From NCBI GenBank assembly GCA_021234535.1, contig CM037839.1, forward strand, positions 27,719,582 to 27,783,581: a stretch of DNA of 64,000 bases. The letters are read 5' to 3'. Source of the DNA: Stichopus chloronotus (lineage: Eukaryota > Echinodermata > Holothuroidea > Aspidochirotida > Stichopodidae). Below the pieces are notes generated by a model. It was not told the DNA's origin, did not search any database, and saw only the letters and a program-made list of their open reading frames with translations. Each line of letters opens with the position of its first letter. Position 1 is the first letter of the stretch. Shown in pieces: positions 50,001-62,000 of this stretch. The translations under genes were made by a program, and so were the position numbers.

Positions 50001-53000
50001 AAAATTGGACTTCTGCCTCTTCAGCTTTGTTCATATCACTATCTAGTAACAGCCCCTCTGTTCTGATATACCAGTCTATGGTGATTTTGAAGAGACAACC
50101 AGTCATTTTGTTTGATTTATGAGGTAGTGGTTGTGACATGAACATCGGCAATTTCCTCAGTACCAAAGCTTTGTTTTACTTAGTCCTTATTTTCATGGGG
50201 TATAATCAGGTGTGAATAACGATTGCTCGGATGCCAACTAGAATTCAATGTGTCATGCAAAACGGAAAGGGCGACTTAGTCTTACTAGTCACTTCGTATA
50301 AACTGGAACTCTTATTACACTGGAAAAATATCCAATAGAATTAGGATACATTAAATGTTCAGTTGCCTCTCCTTCCAAATGACAGCTCTGTGGTATGAAT
50401 ATGTAAGCCTACCATTGTTATCCAGATTCCTTCACTCTCTCCTCACATCACTAAGTGAGTATGTTCCTACAATACTAGGGCATGTGTATCAAAATGTACC
50501 ACTGTTATTCATATCATACAATGGCATAGCGGTTCTTCGCTCTGTCCTCACATCACAAAGAGTATGTTCCAGCAATACCAATGCATGTCAGGGGCATCGA
50601 TCCGGGGAGGGGGGTGTCGGGCAGGGGGACATATCGTTTTGCCCCCCCAATAATTCAGGCAAAAAAAAAAAAAAAACAGGCAGAGTAAAAGAAATATAAG
50701 GCTGTTAGCCTATTGCGGTATACAGATGACTTTAGACCTTCGAGAAAACTCCAATTTGAGACTATTAATGTATGATGTCAGTCTCTCATCTAACCCTTTA
50801 AACATAATGCACATCCCCATATCCCATGTGCTATCGTTTCTACACCAGTTATTTATGCATTTTCTATTGAAATTAGGGAGCGTGGGTGGGTGTTTGCGTG
50901 TGTGCGTGTGCGCTCGCATTTGTGTGAATGCATTGCTTAAACAAGAGTCTGGTGCGGGACACGCCCAATGTTTCCGGCTGTGGGAAAATTTTTTTGCCCC
51001 CCAATCCCCAAACCGGATCTACGCCCCTGATGCATGTGTGTAATTAGGGTTGGGCGGTAACGGAAAGTCAGTATGCGGTTATTGCCACACATCAGTACTG
51101 GTAATTACCAAAGTACCGGTACTATCCACATGCTCAAAGTGATAAAACAAGAAGTTCTGTGATCAATATACTGCAGTAGTAATGCAGTAAGTTGTATTCA
51201 TGTCTTCATGAAGAAGAGAGGTAGTGAGACACACATTTCATCTTGATGTTGATGTATTCTGAGACAATTTGCTGTTATTTGTGTGTCAAGGTGTCTTATC
51301 TTAGGCCTGAATGCAAACCCTAGTCCTGCGATATGATTCTGATCTTGGGCGAAACTGTGTCGTAAACTTCTCTAACATTGCTGCAGGCATAAATGTTTAG
51401 ATAGAAGAAAGGAGGTCCTCAGACACAGAAATTCATCTCGGTGTTGATGTATCCGATAAGTTTGCTTTTATTTGTGTGTCGAGGTGTTTTTGCCAAAAGC
51501 TGACAAACTTAGGTACTCTATTTTCAAACACATTACTAATGTTACACCAGACACCTGCACTGCCTAACGGCTGTCAGGCTACGCAAATTACTGTAGCTTC
51601 ATTGAAATTACTGCGAAACTTCTCATTGCTGGAGAGAAATCCTGACACCTAAAAATACCATAAAAATTATCTTTTTACATAAAAAGTTAAGGTCAACCGG
51701 GGTCAAATTTTGAAAATCCTGTAAATGCGATATTTGAAGAAGGAAATTTTGGACAAGTCTGATTTGTGGTATGTAGGTGTCCCTTGTTGAGTACAAGAAG
51801 CCTAATGATTTTGGTGGCAGTCAGAGGTCATTTGGGGTCAATAGGGGTCAAATAGAGTAAACACCATGTCTCAGGGAAGGAAACTTGCACAGATTTCCTA
51901 TTTGCCATTTAGGTATACCGTATTGAGTACAAAAAGTCTATTGCTTTTGGTAGCGGTCAAAGACCACTCGGGATCAAAGGGAGTCAGATTGTTATTATAT
52001 TATGAACGTGATATCTCAGGAAGGGAAGCATGGACAGATCTGATATGGAGTATGTACAGTAACTGCTCCCTATTCAGCAAAAGTAACCCACTGCTTTCTG
52101 TGGTGGCCAATGGTCAACTGGGGTCACGTTGTAAAAATCTTGTTAACACTAATAAGTTGAACAGATCTCATATTTGATTTTCAGATGCACCATATTGAGT
52201 GCAAGAAGCCTATTGATTTTGTTAGAAGGGAAAAATCATTTGGGGTCAACATGTCATCACCCTGTGCAATATTCCAGATTCAAAATACTCATAATTAAAA
52301 TCATCGAAACCACAATGCCTTTGGGGCTTCTGGTTTCTTAATATCAGGTTATCTCCAAAAATCAAACGGTTGTATTCCTGTTTCCTGAGAAGATGTAGTC
52401 AGATATTGAACGAACAAATTCTTGGGCGTTATGTCAAATATGTTGAAGGTAGAGCTGTTTGCCATAAAGACTAGAACACTATGTATTATTTTCGGTTTCA
52501 TTTCTTCAGTGTGTGAGTAGTTGACCTGACGTCATTCTGGTCCATCTCTTTCTTTGATTGTATTTTTTCAAGCAACAAACTCTTAGAGTAGGTTTGCTGT
52601 TAAAACGCTATTGTTGTGGGGCACTGTTCACCCAGGTTCACCCAGGTTCAACCACGATCATTTGCGGCAATAAATACATTGTCTGTCAGAAGTCTTGAGT
52701 TCAGTTTTTTGTGGATATTGAAGTGTGATGTTTTAAGTGGATTTGTAATTCATTTTTTGTGCGTTTTGAGGAAAACAATTTTTAGCTCAACCCACGGAGT
52801 GTGGGTAGAGCTTATGTGGTACTGTAGGGGGAGAAAATGTCTGTCTCTCTGTTCAAAAGCCCACTTCTTCTGCAGTTACTAGTGGATTTTTCTGAAATTT
52901 GCAGTGAAGGTGCCACATTGGGATGGCAATACAAGTTGTTCCTAACTATATGATAGGACAAAGGGAAGTCATAATTTTTGGCTTTTTTGATATTTTTCCT

Positions 53001-56000
53001 TGTGCTTTAGATCCTTTTGAAGTCTCACTCCCTTGATTTGTGTGGTTATATTATGTGGTAGTGAGTTGAAGTGAGCTTTATCTGGAGGGGCATGCTCACC
53101 ACCTTAAATGAATAGCCTCAAGCTAAAGCTTGTGTAAGACAGTTTTCAGTTACTTTGTTTTGACTGTTATTCTTGGGCATTACTGTCCACTGTGTACACA
53201 ACTAATGTACCATGATGGCAAGTTCCCTGACAGCTAATTTTAGAATCAATTACATAGCCCCCCTTGCTGGTTGTGTGGACATTGCATACAGAGGGGTTAT
53301 TGTTCTTCACCAGTTGTTTCCCTGGTCTAGCTGGAATGGTTATCAGAGAATGTTAGGGAGTTGAGGTTTGGTCTTGGCTTGGTCAAGGCCCTGCACCAGT
53401 GGCATAACCAGACTTTTTATTTAAGGAGGGGGGGGGGGGGAAGACAAGGGATTATGGCACTTTCTAAGTGTAGTGTAGCATATACCACTAAAATTTTTGC
53501 CAAAAGTTCCTATCATAGTGCAGGAATTGGCAGTTCCCAACCTTCCAGACCTTGTGAATTGTGGCCAAATATTCTTCATTTTTGACAAACCACATTTAGA
53601 AATTTACACTTCCAAAAGGTCAGTCTCTGCAAGGATTGTGAGTGAAAGCCACAAAAAGAAATTGTTGATTAGTTTTTGATAACATCAATAGTGCTAGTTT
53701 AGTTCAGTTTAAATTAATGTATTCAGGCACTTACAGGGGGGTTCACTAAGCAGAGATGCAACATTCTTATTTGTCAACAAAAGCCTACATATTTCATCAT
53801 ACTAGATTCTTTTCTTTTCTTTTCATTAATTTGTTTTTTTACGGAATCAATATTAGACTCCACACGACTTAGCAGCATTTACTTAAAGGGACTCATTGAG
53901 TTGACATCAATAAAGTTTGTGGTGGTTTTGAAGGATATAAACACATGACAATACAATTAGCATAAGTAGTCAAGTTTCACATCCAATAGTTATGAAAACT
54001 GTCAAAATTTTCAAATTTTTGGCTGTTAGTTGCACTGGTTGTGTGCGTGTGAATGTAGTACTAGTATGAAAAGTGTCTGGTCACGAATTTTCATAAACCA
54101 AATTAAATCATTAATTACTTACTCATTAATGTTCCATTGTATGTGAAACATTGGGATCTTCTTAGTTTGACCATTTGTCACTTGTATGTGAAGGAAACTT
54201 GACGGGTGTAGATAAATTTAGTGAATTTCAGGAAACAACTCAATGAGCCTCTTTAAAAAATGCATGGTGTGGTTTTCATCCAGTATTTTTTTTACTCACC
54301 AATTTCATTGGGGGTAGTGGGAGGGGACAATTAGACATTTGACAGCCCCCTCTGGTTATGCCACTGCCCTGCACAAACTGGTGGCATGTACTGGAAGTCT
54401 ACTTTCTGATCCCTATCCCTGTCCCCTGTGGGCAGTGTTATATAGCTAAGATTTATCCCTGAAACCAACTTTGCTATTTGTCAAATAGCAACTCCCTGCT
54501 GAAACGGTCCAGCTGCGAAAGTTAATTGGTAGGTCAACAGTATTTATGTGCTGGCCAGCCCAACATGAGTTTGTGTACAGTATGAACGATGTTAGGACCA
54601 TAGATGTGTTCCAAATTAATTTTCAATTGGACACTTCCTAACATCAGAAGGGTTGAGCAACTGCAGCATCACTGCTCTAGTTATTTATTTGTTTAAGACG
54701 GTACCGGTATAGATAAATGGAGGTGGTATTGCGAAGGATTCAACAGTACTGGTACTACCCATGATCAAGTTAGCTGTCAGTTCTGCGAAAAGCGGTGCTG
54801 TGAATACCCTTACAGTGACTTCAGTGCAGGGATTTCATTTAACCCTGATGTGCACATGAATCATTGTTATTCATATTCCACATAGCCCTCCTTCACTCTG
54901 TCCTCACATTTCTCAGCCAGTATATTCCTACAATACTGGTGCATGTGTATCAATATGTACCATTGTTATTCATTTTCCACATGGCTTTCTTCACTCAGTC
55001 CTCACATGACTAAGCATGTCCATACTGTACAATACCATTGCATGTGTATGAATATATACCATGTACCCACATAGGCCTTATTCACTCTGTCCTCACATCA
55101 TAGTGCATTAGTATGTATGATGCTACAATATACCAGTGCATGTGTATTAATATGTAGCATTGTAAGTTGGTTTTCCCCGAATAATCCTTCTTGCACTCTG
55201 TCGTCACATCACTGAGTATATTTTGTCACTATGTACTATTGTAATACTCACATCCCACAATGAATTAGCCTTTGTTCACTCTGCCCTCACATTGCTAAAT
55301 GATATTCCTACAATATACCAGTTCTTGTGTATGAATATGTACCATTGTCTGTTTCTCATATTCCAAATAGCCATTCTAGCACTATGTCCTCACATCACTA
55401 AGTTAGTATGTTCATACAATACCACTGCATCAATATGTACCATTGTTATTCATATTCCACATAGCCTGCCCTTGCACCCTGTCCTCACATGACTTAGTAT
55501 GTCCATACACTATGTGCATGTGTATCAGTATGTACCATTGTTATTCATATTCCACACATACCTTTTTCACTCTGTCGTCACATCACTCAGTGAGTATGTT
55601 TCTGCAATACCAGTGCATGTGTATCAATATTAGGGTTGGGCGGTATCAGAAAGAACAGGTACAGGTACTTTTTGCTCCTCTGTACCGGTACCAACTCCGG
55701 TACTTTTCTTTGTGCACATTTGCATTCCTGAAATGTTGCATTTAAAAATTCTTTGTTAATGCATCTACTCAAACATTCATACCCAATCATTCCATTCACA
55801 TTCAGTTTTAGCATAAGTTAAAGTGAATTATTTTGTTAAACTTGGTCGTGTTTCTTATGCATGCTCGATATTTTTGAAGTTATAAGACTTGAAAAGAAAT
55901 GTTAAGAAATATTTCCAGAGGGTTCTACGTTCCGTCTGTCCTGTGTTCAATATCAATTGGAAAAAGTTATTTGTTATCGAGTGTTATTTGTGATAGGCTA

Positions 56001-59000
56001 CAACAAAACAGCGATGTCTTTCAGGATTTTTACAACTTGTTGACAGCATCATATTTTTAGGCAATTTTGAGACAAGAAATGTGAGAATTAAGAGCACATT
56101 TCAAGGATATTTCTTGGAACGGTACTGGTTCCAAGAAAATTAATCCGGTACCAGTCGGATTTGTGAAAGTACGGAGTAATACCGGCAGTAGTAATGGAAT
56201 ATTTCAACTGGTACCGAGTAGTACCGGTGCCCCCAAAATTGGTACCAATTTCTGTACCGGTACAGCCCAACCCTAATCAATATATGCCATTGTTATTGGT
56301 ATCCCACATAGCTTTTTTTCACTTTGTCCTCATGTCACTAAGTATGTTGTTACAATACCAGTGCATGTGTATGAATATGTACTGTACCATTGTTATTCAT
56401 ATTCTGCAGAACCCATCTTCACTCTGTTCTCACATCAGTGTGTTCCTACAATACCAGTACTGTACATGTGTATCAATATGCACCATTGTTACCCATATCT
56501 CACATAGCCTTTATTCACTCTGTTCTCAGATCACTAAGTGCATGAGTATGATGCTACAATACCAGTGCATGCATATCAATATGTACCATTGTTTTCCACA
56601 CAGCCCTTCTTGCACTCTGTCCTCACATCACTGAATATGTTCCTATAATATTAACATGTGTATCGATATATTCATTCACATCCCACAATGGCATACTAGC
56701 ATTTATTTACTCTGTCCTCAAATCACTGAGAGTGTTTTTACAAAGTCAGTGCATGTGTATCAATATGTGCCATTGTTATTCCTATCCCATATAGTGTTTC
56801 ATCACTCTGTCCTCACATCACTGTAAGTGAGTATGTTCCTACACGTGTATCATCAGCATGTACGGTACTATATTCCTTGTAGCCTGTATTCATGTCCTCA
56901 TATCAATAATTGAGTGTGTTGCTATACAATTTACATGAGGCAAGACACAGTGTAGAAAGTGTGTCTTATGAACAGGAATTTGTGCTTTCTTTCAGTGTTG
57001 ATGCAACTGAGGAGACCCCGTATCCATCATTAGGAAGGTTAATCAATCATGGGAACAACAAAGAAGTCAATTGCAAGGTTAAAGTTATTGAAGTATGTGG
57101 TAAACCAAGACTTGCTATTTTTGCAGCAAAAGATATCCCTCCTAATACTGAACTGCTCTATGACTATGGAGTTCCGAAAGGTTTCAAATTTCCTCCACCA
57201 TACTATGAAGAGAAGTCAACATCAGTTAATAATGCTGACTGTGTGAGTGACACTGCATCAAAGTCATGTCTTGATAACCTTGACAGGCATGAAGAAGAGA
57301 TCTTGCCTTGGAGAGAAGAATCAACAAGCAGACAGACCAATGCAAGCAGTGAAAGGGGATATGCTGAAAACATTTTCTCAAGTGTGAAAGTGTCAGATAG
57401 TAGTAGTACAGAAACATGTGAAAGCAGGAAAGCACCTGACAAAAATTCTGATCTCATGCTTGATGATCATGGTAAAGGTGAACCTTCTTCTGAAAATGTC
57501 TTTTCTGCACACCCAATTGAGTCTGAACAATGCCATGGAATCAGTGATATAAGAGAGCATACACCTGACCCAGAAACTAATAGCAGAAAAGATGACAAAG
57601 ACATGAAATTAGAAGGAGTTGGGCAGTTAAATAAACCAAGTACAACAAGAGTAGATTGCGAAATTTTTCCAGAAACAGAATGTTGTGTTGACGGTAATTT
57701 AGGAAGTATCCATGAAGGAAGTGCAACATTAAGTGTTTGTGCAGTTTGCAAGGAAGTAGAAATGATAATGTGCCAGGGAAATGTACCTCTTCAAGGAAAA
57801 CCATATGGGAGACCTCAAGAAGATAAGGGAAGCAGTGACAGAAGCAAAGCAGGTGATGCCGATGTTGGAAGCAGGGTTGGAGAACCACATGTTAGACTGG
57901 AAGCTGCAAACAGCTCAAATGCAACAGAAGATAGTGACTATCTTCCAGAAGCAAGCTCAGTTCAAGAGAGTTCAAGTGACACAGAGTTGGATGGTGACAG
58001 CAATGGAGAAGATGACACAAACTCATCCATGCCAGGTAATGACACCGTAGAAGTTGATGTTGATAAGACACAGGGGACAGAGCAAACTGAACGAAAGAGT
58101 AAACTAGGAGAGGATAGTGGCAATGTGTCCAAGAGTAAATCTGCGGAGGGTATAGATAAGCTAGAGCAGTTTGATAGTTCAAGCAACATTAAAAGAATAA
58201 CTGACACAAATGATGTTCAGGGAGATGATGCATCCATCTCTGTAGAGAGTTCAAGTGACACTGATGAGTTGGAATGTGACAGCAGTGGAGAAGGTGACAC
58301 AGATCCATCCATGCCAAGTAATGCCACAGTAGAAGTTGATGTTGATAAGACACAAGGGACAGAGCACACTGAACGCAAGAGTAAGATAGTAAGGGATAGT
58401 GACAGTGTGTCCAGGAATAACTCTGCAGAGGCTATAGATGAGACACGGCAGTTTGATAGAAACAATAGTGAAAGAGTAACTGACACCAATGATGTCCAAG
58501 TAGATTATGCATCAATAGATAGGAATATGGATAAGTCACAAGGCAAAGCTGAATTCAGTAGTGTCAGAAGCTTCATTAAATCAAGAGAGGCTCAAAGTCA
58601 CTGCATATCAGAAATAAAAAATAACTGTACCGGTAGACTAGATGCTATCACTGTCAAAAGAGGTAAGTTAACACACAATGCAGATCAACACAGAAAAAGA
58701 GATGTTGCCATTGACGAAAATAGCATTGACAAGTCACAAGAAAGGGCAGAAAGTGCAAGTAGCACAAGAGCTACTTTTGGGGATAGTGATTTTTTTCCAG
58801 AAACTGAAAGTCTTGTTTCAGAGCGCAGTACGGAAGAGACGTCTGATGTTATTCCCCATAGAATATCTTTGCAAAAGCGAAAGGAAACTGCAGGAAGGGT
58901 CAAGAAACTTGAAAAGTTGTCAAAAAAACATATTAAGAAGTCATCTAAACATGTAAAGAAGCCTATAAAGACACCAAAGGAGCTACATTCAAAAGTGCAA

Positions 59001-62000
59001 GACTGTGGAAGACAAATATCACTCAAGCGTAAGGCATATTCAGAGAAATGTGACAAAAGCTGTAAAGGTAACAGCAGAGGGAAAAAGAGAATCAAAAGGT
59101 CAGTAGAAGAATCAGATGAAAGCAGTGAAAATGAAAGTCAGAGCGAAAATGAGAGCCAGAAGAATACAAGAAGTCCATGTAAATTCGTGAAGACTAGTAA
59201 ACTGAACCAGTCTGCAAAATACAGCAAAACATCAATTACAGAAGAAGACATCAGTGATGTTAGCAGCTCGAATGGGGTAGTACCAACCACAGAAAAAGAA
59301 ATCAAGTCATGTAAACATGAAACAAAATTTGTGAGGACATCAAAGAAGCAGCTACATTCAAAAGTTCAAGACTGTGGAAGAAGAAGGTCACGCAAGCGTA
59401 AGGCACATTCAGAGAAATGTGACAGAAGCTGTGAAGGTAAGAGCAGAGGGACAAAGAGATCCAAAAAGTTGGTAGATGCCTCAGATGAAAGCAGTGAAAA
59501 TGAAAGTCAGAGTGAAAATGAGAGCCAGAAGAAAACAAGAAGTCCATGTAAATTTGTGAAGGCTAGTAAACTGAACCAGTCTGCAAAATACAGCAAAACA
59601 TCAACAACAGAAGAAGACACCAGTGATGTTAGCAGCTCAAATGGGGTACCACCAACCACAGGAAAAGAAATCAAGTCATCTAAACATAAAACAAAACCTC
59701 TGAAGACATCAAAGAAGCGACATTCAAAAGTTAATCACTGTGGAAAACACATGTCACTGAAGCATAAGATGCTTTCAAACGAATTTGACAGAAGCTGTGG
59801 AAGTAGCAGCAGACGGAAAAAGAGATCCAAAACGTTGGTAGATGCATCAGATGAAAGCAGTGAAAATGAGAGACAGAGTGAAAATGAGAGCCAGAAGAAA
59901 AGACAAAGGCCATATAAATTCCTGAAGGCTAGTAAAGTCAACCAGTCTGCAAAGTACAGCAACACATCAACGACAGAAGAAGATACTCATGATGTGAGCA
60001 GCTCCGATGGGGAAGTACAAACAGCAAGAAAAGTTGACGGTAAAAGACTTTGGGATAGAAAAGACTATTGCTTCTTTTGTTCAAAAGCAGATTTCAAAAT
60101 ACCACGCCATTGGTCTATTTGGCATAAGGATGAAACATTGGTATGTGAAATTGAAGACCTACCTAAATCATCAAAATCAAGACGAGAGAAGATTGCCTCC
60201 CTGAGGAATAAAGGGAACTTAAGGCATAACCTTACAGTGTGGGATACAGGTAAGGGAAAAATAGTGCCTCGGAAAAGGCCATGTTATGAGCAAGATGCTA
60301 GTGAATACCTTCCATGTGAATTCTGTTCAGGTGCCTTTAAAAGGGAATGGTTATCATTACACCAGAAGAAATGTGCTGAAATACATGGACGAGAGAGGCA
60401 GCGAAGGGTGCAATGTACTGCAAAGATGATGATCCCAGAGTCCAGTAATTCAGAAGAAATTTCTGAAATTCTGAGAGTGAGAGTATTGTCAAGGATGAAT
60501 TCAGATGAAATAACTGCTGAAGTTAGACGTGACAATGACATTTTGATGTATGGGAGTAGACTTATCAGAAGTCACCCTGAAGAGCACCAGGCACTCACAG
60601 TATCCCAGAAAATGAGAGACTTAGCTAAACTTGTAAAAGAAGCTCGCAGTCAGGATCCAACAATAAATGGAATAAGGGAATGTATCCACCCTAAGAAATA
60701 TGACATAGTTGTGGCTGCTGTGAAGTCTGTTGCTGGATATTCCATAGAAACAGATAGCTATAAGACCCCTTCATATGCCAGAAACATTGGCTTTGAGCTT
60801 GATAAAGTTATTGCACAGTTAAGTTCTGAAGCACTGAAGAAGACTGATGACAAGAATCTATCACAGAATGTCAGCAACTTTCGGGACATTAAACTGGCAT
60901 CATGGTCCCACGATATTTCCTGTGTTGCTCATCAGACACTAGAATCAAGGAAAAGGAATAGGCCAAACCTCCTTCCCTTAGCAGATGATCTGAAGAAACT
61001 TACAGATCACTTGAAGAAACACATGGAAATGTGTGAAGAAATGTTGCGTAAAGATCAGAGCTCAACAAAAACTTGGTTAGAGTTATGCCAGGCAACCCTA
61101 GCCAGTGTGTCTTTATTCAACAAAAGACGAAGTGGTGAAACAGAAAGATTGCTCTTGAAAGACTTTGAAAAAGGGTGTAATCAAGATACCACCATACCTG
61201 AAGAAGTGTTTCAAAGTCTTTCAGAATTGGAAAAAGCCTTAGTTATGAAGCTGAAGAGGGTTGAAGTGCGAGGGAAACGTAACAGAACAGTGCCAATTCT
61301 GTTAACAAATGACATGGTGTCACGAATTAACTTGCTGAATGAAACACGAAAGTCGGTTGGTGTGAATACCAAGGACAATCCATACGTCTTTGCAAGGCCC
61401 TATTTTGGATCACCTTTTTCAGCAAAGGTTGCTGAATGCTACCAGAAATTTTCCACCTCATGTGGTGCTCAAAACCCAGAGAACATACGCTCAACAAAAC
61501 TGAGGAAGCACATTGCAATAATGTCACAGTTACTCTGCCTTAAAGAAAATGAGTTGGATCTTTTGGCGGGATATATGGGACACGATGTCCGCATACATCG
61601 TGAATTTTATCGACTCCCTGAGAGCACACTTCAACTTGCAAAAGTCTCAAAACTTCTTGTAATGATGGAGAAAGGAAAAACCAGTGACTTCAAGGGAAAG
61701 TCTTTGGATGAGATCGACATGCGTTTGGACGAAAGTAAGTTCAAAGTTATACTTTGTCATGTAGTGTAGGATGCATCTTTTTTGTAGATACTGAGTTGTT
61801 TTCTTAGATGAATATACAACTTTTTGTAATTTATAGCTTTGGAAAATGTCCCTCCTTCCACCCAGTCAAAAATCCTGTATGCGTCACTTTAATAGAAGCA
61901 TACTGTATTTACATATCACACAGTATTTTTGTTTAAATGATCTGCCATGACTTCAGGCAGTTCATTTCATTGATGTGCCTCTTGGTCCGTAACCAATAGC

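Larger units (their letters stand above)
43616..56995 (+). other. 13.4 kb intron inside the SET domain
   Basis: The split Cys codon (TG|T) is rebuilt across this intron, giving NLCVDATEE, which matches the KMT5A order. 43616-44760 holds no recognisable element. The rest is minisatellite arrays and inserted transposons, listed separately. 52330-53390 shows nothing but AT-rich sequence and chance frames. Confidence 0.7.

Noticed and set aside
56910..56995. Use of the ATG at 56910 as the start of the long protein
   Set aside because: The first 29 codons are minisatellite-derived, and a strong acceptor (CTTTCTTTCAG) at 56995 joins in phase to exon 4 and restores the KMT5A motif NLCVDATEE.
57203..60541. 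Many minus-strand frames opposite exon 5
   Set aside because: Shadows of the Ser/Glu/Lys-rich coding strand.
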